Assembly: GCF_000374185.1 (NCBI RefSeq)
Contig: NZ_KB910518.1
Location: forward strand, 6,585,286-6,649,285
Reading direction: 5' to 3'
DNA: 64,000 bases
Source of the DNA: Paenibacillus sp. HW567
Lineage (GTDB): Bacteria > Bacillota > Bacilli > Paenibacillales > Paenibacillaceae
The notes beneath the pieces were generated by a model, which did no database searches, was not told the DNA's origin, and worked only from the letters and a program-made list of their open reading frames with translations. The translations under genes and the position numbers were made by a program. Numbering within the stretch: position 1 is the first letter of the stretch; each line of letters starts with the position of its first letter. This document shows positions 52,953-61,359 of the stretch, one piece after another.

Positions 52953-53531
52953 ATGGACATAGGGGGAGTATATACAGGTTGGGGGCAGCTTGTGACGGTT
53001 GCCATCATGGCAATCGCGCTGGGGATGGACGCTTTTTCGCTCGGTGTTGGAATCGGGATGAAGGGCATCCGTCTTTTGCATGTGCTGCAGCTTAGTCTGC
53101 TTGTTGCTTTTTTTCATGTGCTGATGCCGCTGCTGGGCTTGTTTACAGGCAGCTACGTAGGGCATTTGCTCGGACAAGTTACGGCTTATGCTGCGGGCGG
53201 CCTGCTTGTACTGCTGGGCGGGCATATGGTGTTTAACTCTTTTCGGGACAATGATAGCTACAACTATCGGCATTTTATGGATCACCGGTCCTTTTGGGGC
53301 ATGCTGCTCATTGCACTGAGTGTAAGTATAGATTCTTTCTCAGTGGGGGTTTCACTGGGGATGTTTGTGAATAGCATAATTTTAACTGTACTTGCCTTTG
53401 GGGCCACCGGCGGTCTGATGTCGATTACCGGACTGCTGCTGGGAAGACGGGTCAGCCGGGGGCTTGGGGTATACGGCGAGGCGCTGGGCGGAGCAATCCT
53501 GCTTGCGTTTGGCTTGCTGTTCATCTTCTGA
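52953..53531 (+). CDS. mntP: Manganese efflux pump MntP (YwlD)
   Basis: About 192 residues with six predicted membrane helices. The two DUF204 repeats show conserved aspartates in IALGMDAFSLGVGIGMKG and ALSVSIDSFSVGVSLGM. Start at ATG 52953, since GGGGG lies 7 nt upstream; earlier in-frame starts to 52914 exist. I see no yybP-ykoY (Mn) riboswitch in the 158-bp gap before it. Confidence 0.92.
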   Translation: MDIGGVYTGWGQLVTVAIMAIALGMDAFSLGVGIGMKGIRLLHVLQLSLLVAFFHVLMPLLGLFTGSYVGHLLGQVTAYAAGGLLVLLGGHMVFNSFRDNDSYNYRHFMDHRSFWGMLLIALSVSIDSFSVGVSLGMFVNSIILTVLAFGATGGLMSITGLLLGRRVSRGLGVYGEALGGAILLAFGLLFIF

Positions 53532-53580
53532 TACAATAACGGCACAAGATTATAATTTTCATTTCATGGAGGTGGAAAGT

Positions 53581-54168
53581 ATGCTGCATATTTTATTCGT
53601 CTGCACGGGAAATACATGCCGTAGTCCTATGGCTGAGGGGCTTCTGCGGAAGCTGGCCAAGGAACGGGGGATTGATGTGGAAGTGCGGTCTGCAGGCGTC
53701 TCCGCCATTTCCGGTACTTCCATATCCAGACATGCCGCAGCGATCCTGCGGGACGAAGGCGTGAATGATCATATAATATCCTCCCAGCTCAGCGCAGAGA
53801 CGTTGGCCTGGGCCGATCTGGTGCTTACATTAACGGGCGGACATAAGCGGCATGTGCTGCAATATTTTCCGGCTGCGGTTACGAAGACCTATACGCTAAA
53901 AGAATACGTGCATGATGAAGATTCGGTGGAGCAGGATATCCGCGAGCTGGATAGCCTGTATGCCGCTGCAGAGCTTAACCTGGCGCTGGGTGTGGAGCCG
54001 GATGCCGCTGATATGCAGCGGATCATCGAGATCCGTCAAAGAATCCCAAGCTTTGATATTTCCGATCCCTTCGGCGGCTCGCGCGAGGATTACGAACTTG
54101 CGGCTGCCGAGATCCGCACGGCGCTGCATAGTCTGCTGGATAAGCTGGAGTCCTTACGCCGTTTGTAA
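53581..54168 (+). CDS. ywlE: Protein-arginine phosphatase YwlE (low-MW phosphatase family)
   Basis: 195 residues, longer than B. subtilis YwlE (150). P-loop VCTGNTCRSPMAEGLL; the Thr in CTGNTCR is the residue that favours phospho-arginine over phospho-tyrosine in this family. The catalytic aspartate is in the C-terminal FDISDPFGGSREDY. ATG 53581 has GGAGGTGG upstream. It acts against the McsB arginine kinase in stress control. Confidence 0.92.
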   Translation: MLHILFVCTGNTCRSPMAEGLLRKLAKERGIDVEVRSAGVSAISGTSISRHAAAILRDEGVNDHIISSQLSAETLAWADLVLTLTGGHKRHVLQYFPAAVTKTYTLKEYVHDEDSVEQDIRELDSLYAAAELNLALGVEPDAADMQRIIEIRQRIPSFDISDPFGGSREDYELAAAEIRTALHSLLDKLESLRRL

Positions 54169-54216
54169 AGGTGGTTGATTTTTCGCGGCCATTCCTATAA
54201 GATGAAATAAATATTA

Positions 54217-54295
54217 CCCGGTTCCGGTGTGACTGGCGACAAGGTGGATCAAACCACGATGGAGCACCTGGAATAAACGGCCGGTCGCCTGGGCA
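54217..54295 (+). ncRNA. ZTP riboswitch (pfl motif)
   Basis: The sequence carries the conserved blocks TGTGACTGGCGAC, GGTGGATCAAACCACG, ATGGAGCACC and GTCGCCTGGGC in the order of the ZTP/pfl aptamer, and is followed at once by a terminator hairpin. High ZTP/ZMP, a signal of low 10-formyl-THF, would turn on the downstream ywlG and glyA. Confidence 0.88.
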
Positions 54296-54297
54296 AA

Positions 54298-54336
54298 AGA
54301 GCACATCCGCAGAAGGCTGCGGACTGCTCTTTTTTG
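54298..54336 (+). terminator. Terminator stem of the ZTP riboswitch expression platform
   Basis: AGAGCA-TCCGCAG and CTGCGGA-TGCTCT form a strong stem followed by six T residues, 60 bp before ywlG. Confidence 0.85.
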
Positions 54337-54392
54337 TTTAAAATGTAGGAGTGCTGTTATGCTGAGAGTAGGCAACGCTTGAGGGAGGCAGA

Positions 54393-55049
54393 ATGATGGA
54401 ACAAGTCATGAAGCAGGACTCATCGGAGAACGGGGCCTCCGGGGGTTCATCTGGAAATGCCGGCAAGCCGGCGGCAGCGGAGCTTTCTTTAACCGCTGCA
54501 ACTGCTGCTGTAGTGCGTGAACTGGCGGAAGCCGGCAAGCTTGGACCAGGTAAGATTCTTGTTGTCGGTGCAAGCACAAGTGAAGTGGCTGGTGTCCGTA
54601 TTGGCACTGGCGGCGCACTTGAAGTGGCGCAGCAATTGCTCCAGGGCGTGGCTCAGGTTGCTGAGGAGCGGGGCTTTCATGCAGTTTATCAATGCTGTGA
54701 GCATTTGAACCGCTCCCTGGTGATGGAGCGTTCACTGCTTGAAAAGCTGGGGCTCCGGGAGGTTTCGGCAGTGCCGATTCCGGGAGCCGGGGGTTCGATG
54801 GCTGCTGCTGCGTACCGTTCAATGGCTGACCCTGTTCTGGCTGAGACCGTAGAGGCCCATGCCGGGATAGACATCGGAGAGACGCTGATCGGCATGCATC
54901 TGCGCCGGGTCGCGGTGCCTTTTCGGCCAAGCCTGCGCTACATTGGTTCAGCACGGGTGAATGCGGCCTGGAGCAGACCCCCGCTCATTGGCGGGGAGCG
55001 CGCCGTGTACCGCACCCCGGAGGTCAGCGGATCACGGAATTGTGATTAA
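54393..55049 (+). CDS. ywlG: UPF0340 family protein YwlG
   Basis: 218 residues, function unknown. Family pieces: KILVVGASTSEVAGVRIGT, YQCCEHLNRSLVMER, VHAGID-like VEAHAGIDIGETLIGMHL. The N-terminal 30 residues are Ser/Gly-rich. ATG 54393 (double ATG) has GAGGGAGG upstream. It lies between a ZTP riboswitch and glyA, so it is co-regulated with one-carbon metabolism. Confidence 0.9.
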   Translation: MMEQVMKQDSSENGASGGSSGNAGKPAAAELSLTAATAAVVRELAEAGKLGPGKILVVGASTSEVAGVRIGTGGALEVAQQLLQGVAQVAEERGFHAVYQCCEHLNRSLVMERSLLEKLGLREVSAVPIPGAGGSMAAAAYRSMADPVLAETVEAHAGIDIGETLIGMHLRRVAVPFRPSLRYIGSARVNAAWSRPPLIGGERAVYRTPEVSGSRNCD

Positions 55050-55128
55050 GGAAAGGCTGGGAACACGAACGGTTGGTAAGTCTTCACAAAACCATTAACT
55101 AAAGAGCATTAGGGAGGAAATAAGAATC

Positions 55129-56376
55129 ATGGAACAATTGCGTAAGAGTGACCCGGCAGTACTGGAAGCGATGGGATTGGAGCTGAGCCGTCAGCGTGCC
55201 AATATTGAGCTTATTGCCTCGGAGAATATCGTCAGCGAAGCGGTTATGGAAGCTATGGGTTCTGTGCTCACTAATAAATATGCCGAAGGCTATCCCGGCA
55301 AACGGTATTACGGCGGCTGTGAAGATGTGGACATCGTGGAGAACCTGGCCCGTGACCGCGCCAAGCAGTTGTTTGGAGCGGAGCATGTCAATGTTCAGCC
55401 GCACTCCGGCGCTCAGGCCAATATGGCGGTGTATCTTGCCGCGTTGAACCCGGGGGATACTGTACTGGGCATGAATCTGGCTCATGGCGGCCACCTGACT
55501 CACGGCAGCCCGGTGAATGCATCCGGCTTGCTGTATAACTTTGTCGCTTACGGCGTTCAAGAGGATACCTTCCTGATTGATTATGATGAAGTGCGCAAGG
55601 CAGCATTCAAACACCGTCCTAAATTAATTGTAGCCGGAGCAAGCGCTTATCCGCGTACGATTGATTTCGCTGCGCTTGGTTCAATCGCAAATGATGTTGG
55701 CGCCTTGTTTATGGTTGATATGGCACATATCGCCGGACTAGTGGCGGCAGGGCTTCATCCGAGTCCGGTTCCGCATGCTCATTTTGTAACCACGACTACG
55801 CATAAAACCTTGCGCGGTCCGCGCGGAGGTATGATTCTGTGCAGACAGCCTTGGGCAGCAGCAATCGACAAGGCAGTATTCCCAGGCTCCCAAGGCGGAC
55901 CGTTGATGCATGTGATTGCTTCCAAAGCCGTTTCCTTTGGCGAAGCACTGCAGCCGTCATTCAAGACATATGCCGAGAATGTGGTGAAGAATGCCAAGGT
56001 GCTGGCTGAGACGCTGATCGGTGAAGGAGTTAACATCGTATCTGGAGGCACAGATAATCACCTTATGCTGATTGACACCCGCAGCCTGAACATTACAGGC
56101 AAAGATGCGGAGAAGGTACTCGACTCCATCGGCATTACCGTGAACAAAAATGCTATTCCATTTGATCCTACCAGTCCATTCGTGACCAGCGGTATCCGCA
56201 TCGGTACACCTGCCGTTACTTCCCGCGGGATGGACCAGCAGGCTATGGTGACGATCGGACATATTATCGCCAATGTGCTTAAGAATCCGAAGGATGAAGG
56301 CAAACTTGCGGAGGCTGCCCGTGAAGTGGCTGCACTTACTGAGCAATATCCGATCTATCCGGCGCTGAGATACTAA
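55129..56376 (+). CDS. glyA: Serine hydroxymethyltransferase
   Basis: 415-residue PLP enzyme that converts serine and tetrahydrofolate to glycine and methylene-THF. Motifs: NIELIASENIVSEAVMEAMG, YPGKRYYGGCE, and the PLP lysine in TTTTHKTLRGPRGG. GGGAGG precedes ATG 55129. Under the ZTP riboswitch through ywlG. Confidence 0.97.
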   Translation: MEQLRKSDPAVLEAMGLELSRQRANIELIASENIVSEAVMEAMGSVLTNKYAEGYPGKRYYGGCEDVDIVENLARDRAKQLFGAEHVNVQPHSGAQANMAVYLAALNPGDTVLGMNLAHGGHLTHGSPVNASGLLYNFVAYGVQEDTFLIDYDEVRKAAFKHRPKLIVAGASAYPRTIDFAALGSIANDVGALFMVDMAHIAGLVAAGLHPSPVPHAHFVTTTTHKTLRGPRGGMILCRQPWAAAIDKAVFPGSQGGPLMHVIASKAVSFGEALQPSFKTYAENVVKNAKVLAETLIGEGVNIVSGGTDNHLMLIDTRSLNITGKDAEKVLDSIGITVNKNAIPFDPTSPFVTSGIRIGTPAVTSRGMDQQAMVTIGHIIANVLKNPKDEGKLAEAAREVAALTEQYPIYPALRY

Positions 56377-56412
56377 GCTTCTGCCTTTGAATTAGATGTA
56401 GCGTTTTATGTA

Positions 56413-56460
56413 AAAGTCTCTGTAGGATCTGGTTCTTCCAGTCCTGCCGAGACTTTTTTT
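56413..56460 (+). terminator. Intrinsic terminator after glyA
   Basis: AAGTCTC and GAGACTT, with inner GGA..TCC pairing, followed by seven T residues. Confidence 0.8.
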
Positions 56461-56489
56461 GAAATATAAGACACCCATGCCGCTGCGCG

Positions 56490-56708
56490 GCATCACTGAG
56501 GAATGAAAATATTGTCTATACTGGTTACTGGGCTGGCGAAGGTAGGTCGGAACTTCTTGGTGTTACGAACCCGAATATAAGACGGACCCCAACGACCCGG
56601 TGCATCACAGATTGTTGCTCCCTCCGGGGAAGCACGCAGGGCAGAATAACCTTAGCATTGGTCTTTGCACCAGCCTTAATAAGCGCCAGCAGGCAGGAGA
56701 CAGAAAAG
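56490..56708 (+). ncRNA. Candidate bridge RNA region of the IS110 element
   Basis: Long non-coding 5' part of the element, with a conserved-looking stretch around GGTCTTTGCACCAGCC and short inverted repeats (CCGGTGCATCACAG, CTCCCTCCGGGGAAGC). IS110 (not IS1111) members carry the guide RNA on this side. RNA boundaries and loops are not resolved. Confidence 0.35.
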
Positions 56709-57929
56709 ATGGAGATCCTCATTGAACGTTGTTGTGGATTAGATGTACACAAGAAGAGTATCACAGCCTGTATCATCACCCCGAAAGGAAAGGAGATTCG
56801 AAGCTTTGAAACGCTGACTCGCCGGCTAGTCGATTTAGTGGATTGGATTAAAAGCGAGCGGTGCACCCATGTCGCGATGGAGAGCACCGGAGATTACTGG
56901 AAACCGATTTATAACCTGCTTGAACTGGAAGACGTCAAGCCGGTTGTCGTGAATGCGCAGCATATCAAAGCCGTGCCCGGACGCAAAACAGATGTGAAAG
57001 ATGCGGAATGGATTGCGAAATTACTCCGGCATGGGCTGGTGCAAGGGAGCTATATTCCGAATCGGGAGCAGCGGGAACTTCGGGAAGTGATCCGGTATCG
57101 GCGAAGTATCATCGAAGAGCGAAGCCGGGAAGTGAACCGATTGCAAAAGGTGCTGGAAGGAGGCAATATCAAGCTCTCGTCCGTGGCATCCAATGTGCTT
57201 GGAGTGTCAGGACGAAACATGTTGGAAGCGATGATTCAGGGCGAAACGGATCCTTCGATTCTAGCGGACTTTGCGCAAAAGAAGCTGAAAGCCAAGAAAG
57301 AACAATTAAAGCTGGCACTAGAGGGAAGCCTAGGTCCTCATCAGTTGCTCATGCTGGAGAAACAATTAGGACATATTGACCAGTTGAATGGGTTGATCAC
57401 TGAACTGGATGAAGAGATTGAGCGCCGAATGGCCCCTTTTGCAGAGGACCTGAAGTTAGTGGATACCATTCCCGGTGTCGGTAAACGAACCGCCGAACAA
57501 ATTCTGGCGGAAATTGGGACCGACATGACACGGTTTCCGAGCGCAGGGCATTTATGCTCTTGGGCAGGTATGACTCCAGGTCACAATGAAAGCGCGGGGA
57601 AAAAACGATCAGCAAGGACACGAAAAGGGAATAAAAAGCTGCGAAGTGCACTGGTGGAATCGGCGCGAGCGGCAGGACGAAAAAAGAACACCTACCTGTC
57701 GGCCCAATATCACCGGATCGCAGGCAGGCGAGGGAAAAACAGAGCAGCCGTAGCCGTCGGGCACAGCATTTTAGCGATAGTCTATGTCTTGTTAACGCGA
57801 AGACAAGCATATAAAGAATTAGGGTTTGACTACTTCGACCAACGAAACCGCGAGATGGTAATGAACCGATCCATAAAACGCTTGGAATCGCTCGGGTATC
57901 AAGTAAACCTGAGTGAACAATCGGCCTAA
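56709..57929 (+). CDS. IS110 family transposase
   Basis: 406-residue DEDD recombinase. The N-terminal RuvC-like domain shows CGLDVHKKSITACI, MESTGDYWKPIYNLLE and GRKTDVKDAEWIAKLL; the C-terminal transposase_20 domain shows DTIPGVGKRTAEQILAEIG and SWAGMTPGHNESAGKK with the catalytic serine region. ATG 56709 has AGGAGACAG upstream. The gene looks intact. Confidence 0.95.
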   Translation: MEILIERCCGLDVHKKSITACIITPKGKEIRSFETLTRRLVDLVDWIKSERCTHVAMESTGDYWKPIYNLLELEDVKPVVVNAQHIKAVPGRKTDVKDAEWIAKLLRHGLVQGSYIPNREQRELREVIRYRRSIIEERSREVNRLQKVLEGGNIKLSSVASNVLGVSGRNMLEAMIQGETDPSILADFAQKKLKAKKEQLKLALEGSLGPHQLLMLEKQLGHIDQLNGLITELDEEIERRMAPFAEDLKLVDTIPGVGKRTAEQILAEIGTDMTRFPSAGHLCSWAGMTPGHNESAGKKRSARTRKGNKKLRSALVESARAAGRKKNTYLSAQYHRIAGRRGKNRAAVAVGHSILAIVYVLLTRRQAYKELGFDYFDQRNREMVMNRSIKRLESLGYQVNLSEQSA

Positions 57930-58213
57930 CGGCCAATTTCAAAAAAATAAAAACATGGGGTTTGTTTTGGTATGCGCACTTTTGGTTCCTTAGAGCAACT
58001 TTATTTTCAGGGCAGAATTAATATGTTTCACACTATAAATTATCCATATATTTCTCGCTGAAACGGATACCGTCCTTATAAGGACGGCGTAGCCGTTTCC
58101 ACTTGTCATTGAGAAAATAACAGCGGCAGAAATCCGTTGCTGAGGCGCGTGTGGCTAGTCCGGCATCAGAGCTAAATTTGTGGGTGAGGCCATACCCTCT
58201 GGGGAAGAGAAAA
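57930..58213. other. Non-coding stretch after the IS110 element, with a large palindrome
   Basis: The 1171-bp gap 57930-59100 begins here. 58060-58100 is a nested palindrome: CCGTCCTTATAAGGACGG inside GAAACGG..CCGTTTC. Near 58122 a short motif CGGCAGAAATCCGTTGCTGAG occurs, which recurs as a clean hairpin at 58564-58591. No gene is seen. Confidence 0.6.
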
Positions 58214-58548
58214 CGCAGCAGTGAAGTCGGCTCCTTGCGGACCGGAGAGCCGTTATTTTCAAGAAAACGCCACTTGTTGCGGCTTAACGGACCGAGGGGC
58301 GCTTCTGGTCTCTCCAAGGAACGTTTAGGAACGGAATATTCGATCATAAGGCCCGTGGTGTCCGTAACTTACCCAAGCCATGACTCTCATCATAATTAAG
58401 CGCACCACAGTCCGTAACGCCGAGTCAAACGCCAATTTAAGAATGAACCCCGTCTGGGAAAGGGTGCACCTGGGGGAGGATCACTTCACACCTTCCGTCC
58501 TTCGGGCATCCCATGCCCCTACTCCACCATTTTAATTTGACGCTCCGC
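58214..58548. repeat. Dispersed intergenic repeat, group 2, copy D
   Basis: Direct-orientation match to 23594-23930 along the whole length, with small differences. It carries the same two forward and two reversed ACGGAC-type units, here near 58233, 58286, 58347 and 58399. The gap continues to upp at 59101 with AT-rich sequence, including repeated ATTCATGAAAGTTCATGG near 58810. Confidence 0.85.
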
Positions 58549-59017
58549 TAGATTGATGAGAATTAACGGCAGAAATGCCGTTGCTGAGACGGGGGCGGCT
58601 GGTTTGACTGGAAAAGCAGCGGAAATGCCACCAGTAGGACCTGGGGCTGGCTGTTTTATACTTCCGACTAACTTGACCATTTACCTCCGTTCCACCCCGG
58701 ATTCTTTGAGCTTTTTGTGCCAATGAACCAGAATCTTATCTTCTGCATGCAATATGTTGCACAATGTTCACAATTTTGGACGGTAAAATGTCGAATTTCA
58801 TCGTGAAATATTCATGAAAGTTCATGGAATTTTCAACAATTGTAGTGAAAGAAATGTGAAAAGTATTAATTTTACAAAATGACATAAACTAAGTCTCGTT
58901 TTATATATGGAGTAAAGGGGTCTACTTGAATTGTTCCTACACATAATGATGTACAGCAGATTGTAATTCGGTCTGTTGAACCGGTCCGTCGTAGGTGAAA
59001 AGCATCTTCGGTGATGA

Positions 59018-59023
59018 TATAAT
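59018..59023 (+). promoter_or_regulatory. Extended -10 promoter of upp
   Basis: TGATATAAT with a weak -35 GTGAAA 17 bp upstream, about 78 bp before upp. Confidence 0.5.
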
Positions 59024-59100
59024 AAACAAGATTTAGCCTTGGAGGAAGCAAAAGCGCTTTCTATGGCTATTAAAGACAGACAATTACCGGAGGGACAAGA

Positions 59101-59730
59101 ATGGGAAAATTGGTGATTTGTGATCATCCTTTGATTCAGCACAAACTTACATTTATTCGTGATGTGCGGACAAATACGAAAGAGTTCAGAGAGCATGTCG
59201 ACGAAGTCGCTACACTTATGGCATATGAGATTACGCGGGACATTCCGCTTGAGACCATTAAGGTCCAGACACCTGTAGCAGAGACGGAGAGCAAAGTGAT
59301 CTCTGGAAGAATGCTGGGTCTGATTCCGATTCTTCGCGCCGGACTGGGAATGCTTGAAGGCGTTCTGAAGCTGCTCCCGGCCGCGAAGGTAGGACATGTA
59401 GGGCTGTTCCGTGATCCCGATACACTGCAGCCGGTCGAATACTACATCAAGCTTCCTACAGATGTTCAGGAACGCGAACTGATTGTAATTGATCCGATGC
59501 TGGCTACTGGCGGCTCTGCTATCGCGGCAATCAGCTCGCTGAAGAAGCGCGGCTGTACTCAGATCAAGATGATGAATCTGATTGCTGCTCCGGAAGGTGT
59601 TGCCGCTGTACAAGCTGCCCACCCGGATGTTGATATCTATGTCGCTGCGCTGGATGATCATTTGAACGATCATGGCTACATCGTGCCAGGGCTCGGTGAT
59701 GCCGGAGACCGTTTGTATGGAACCAAATAA
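59101..59730 (+). CDS. upp: Uracil phosphoribosyltransferase
   Basis: 209 residues. Salvages uracil to UMP with PRPP. The PRPP loop is in LIVIDPMLATGGSAIAAI, with RAGLGMLEGV and the C-terminal uracil site YIVPGLGDAGDRLYGTK. GGAGGG precedes ATG 59101. Position before wecB and atp matches Bacillus synteny. Confidence 0.97.
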   Translation: MGKLVICDHPLIQHKLTFIRDVRTNTKEFREHVDEVATLMAYEITRDIPLETIKVQTPVAETESKVISGRMLGLIPILRAGLGMLEGVLKLLPAAKVGHVGLFRDPDTLQPVEYYIKLPTDVQERELIVIDPMLATGGSAIAAISSLKKRGCTQIKMMNLIAAPEGVAAVQAAHPDVDIYVAALDDHLNDHGYIVPGLGDAGDRLYGTK

Positions 59731-59755
59731 AGCATTTGAAGAGAGGATAGGGGTT

Positions 59756-60910
59756 ATGTCCAAAATTAAAGTGATGACGATTTTCGGAGTGCGCCCCGAG
59801 GCGATCAAAATGGCGCCTTTGGTCCTGGAGCTGGCAAAACATCCCGAACACATTGAATCTGTTGTTTGCGTAACTGCACAGCACCGTGAGCTGCTGGATC
59901 AGGTGCTGGAGGTATTCAAAATCACTCCTGATTATGATCTGGATGTGATGAAGGACCGCCAGACACTGAATGAAATTACCATTCGGGTGCTGGAAGGACT
60001 GGAGCCGGTGCTTAAGGAGGCCAAGCCGGATCTGGTGCTGGTGCATGGAGATACACTCACCACGTTCCTTGCCAGCTACGCTTCTTTCCTGCAGCAAATT
60101 CAAGTGGGTCATGTGGAAGCAGGTCTTCGGACCTGGAATAAGCTGTCTCCATATCCTGAAGAAATGAACCGTCAGCTTACCGGTGTGCTTGCGGATTTAC
60201 ACTTCTCTCCAACGGATTGGTCGGCAGGCAACCTAAGACATGAGAACAAAAAAGAATCAAGTATTTATATCACAGGCAATACTGTAACTGATGTGTTTCA
60301 ATATACCGTACAGCCGGAATATCGGCATCCTGTACTGGATTTTGCTGCAGGAAAAAGACTTATTTTAATGACGGCGCACCGCAGAGAATCTCAAGGCGAA
60401 CCGCACCGTCATATTTTCCGTGCTGTCAAAAGAATCGCTGATGAATTTGAAGATGTAGCCATAGTTTATCCTGTGCATCCGAGTCCGGCAGTTAAGGAAC
60501 CGGCACATGAAATACTCGGCGGACACCCTAGAATCAAGCTGATTGATCCGCTGGATGTCGTTGACCTGCATAACTTTTATCCGCATACCCACCTGATATT
60601 GACCGATTCCGGCGGCCTGCAGGAGGAAGCTCCCTCCTTTGGAGTTCCTGTGCTTGTGCTGCGTGATACAACCGAGCGCCCGGAAGGGATCGAGGCCGGA
60701 ACATTGGAGCTTGTGGGAACGGACGAGGAGAAGGTGTATCAACGGACACATGCTTTGCTGACTGATCAGGACCTGTATCAGTCCATGAGCCGGGCCGCCA
60801 ACCCGTATGGAGACGGTAAAGCCTCCGAGAGAATTGTCAATGCGATTTTGCACCATTTCGGTGTGATCGAGGAACGTCCGGAAGAGTTTCACAGAATGTT
60901 CACAAAATAA
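59756..60910 (+). CDS. mnaA: UDP-N-acetylglucosamine 2-epimerase (non-hydrolysing)
   Basis: 384-residue enzyme that makes UDP-ManNAc for teichoic acid linkage units and other wall glycopolymers. Motifs: IFGVRPEAIKMAPLVLEL, VHGDTLTTFLASYA, VEAGLRTWNKLSPYPEEMNR and DSGGLQEEAPSFGVPVLVLR. ATG 59756 with GAGAGGATAGGGG upstream. It is 25 bp after upp; co-transcription likely. Confidence 0.96.
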   Translation: MSKIKVMTIFGVRPEAIKMAPLVLELAKHPEHIESVVCVTAQHRELLDQVLEVFKITPDYDLDVMKDRQTLNEITIRVLEGLEPVLKEAKPDLVLVHGDTLTTFLASYASFLQQIQVGHVEAGLRTWNKLSPYPEEMNRQLTGVLADLHFSPTDWSAGNLRHENKKESSIYITGNTVTDVFQYTVQPEYRHPVLDFAAGKRLILMTAHRRESQGEPHRHIFRAVKRIADEFEDVAIVYPVHPSPAVKEPAHEILGGHPRIKLIDPLDVVDLHNFYPHTHLILTDSGGLQEEAPSFGVPVLVLRDTTERPEGIEAGTLELVGTDEEKVYQRTHALLTDQDLYQSMSRAANPYGDGKASERIVNAILHHFGVIEERPEEFHRMFTK

Positions 60911-61047
60911 GCTATAAAGCATGAAAACGATATTCTGAATTGACCAAAATCAACATACAGTAAAACTGTACGGTTTATATGGTTTTGGAGAGTTTTGCTG
61001 TGATTATTTTCATACTTTCATCCGAAAAAGCCATGATTTGCGCTGGA

Positions 61048-61077
61048 TTGACAAACTCTTGTAACATTCAGTAAAAT
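61048..61077 (+). promoter_or_regulatory. Promoter of the ATP synthase operon
   Basis: -35 TTGACA (61048-61053), 18 bp, -10 TAAAAT (61072-61077), 27 bp before the first gene. Confidence 0.7.
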
Positions 61078-61104
61078 GAATGGGACTTCTAAGGATGTGT
61101 TGAA

Positions 61105-61359
61105 ATGAAGGGCCCTGATAAGCCTCAAGAACCGCATAAACAAACGGGCCGGGCGCTAAAAGCCATGAGTCTTGTCAGTGCTGTCGGAATTAATTTGGCC
61201 GCCTTTACTTTGGGCGGTTATTTCTTGGGGGCATGGCTGGACAGCAAGTGGAACAACTCCGGGCTCGGAGTAGCGCTTGGTGTTATTTTAGGTGTGTTGT
61301 GTGGTATAGCAGGTGTCATCTTCATTATTAAAGCTGTCATGGAGGAAAGTGATGGATGA
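61105..61359 (+). CDS. AtpZ/AtpI-like small membrane protein
   Basis: 84 residues with two membrane helices (LVSAVGINLAAFTLGGYFLG and LGVALGVILGVLCGIAGVIF). This family lies at the head of many atp operons and has been linked to Mg uptake or c-ring assembly. Overlaps atpI by 8 bp. ATG 61105. Confidence 0.85.
   Translation: MKGPDKPQEPHKQTGRALKAMSLVSAVGINLAAFTLGGYFLGAWLDSKWNNSGLGVALGVILGVLCGIAGVIFIIKAVMEESDG

Larger units (their letters stand above)
56480..57990 (+). mobile_element. IS110-family insertion sequence (ends approximate)
   Basis: A single DEDD transposase gene with about 230 bp of non-coding sequence before it and about 60 bp after it. IS110 elements lack long terminal inverted repeats, so the exact ends cannot be read here; the given limits are estimates. 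The upstream non-coding part is where IS110-group elements encode the bridge RNA. Confidence 0.7.

Noticed and set aside
58822..59853. 343-codon open frame on the minus strand across upp
   Set aside because: It is the antisense shadow of upp and the start of the epimerase gene, has no family motif, and reads through their promoter and start sites.
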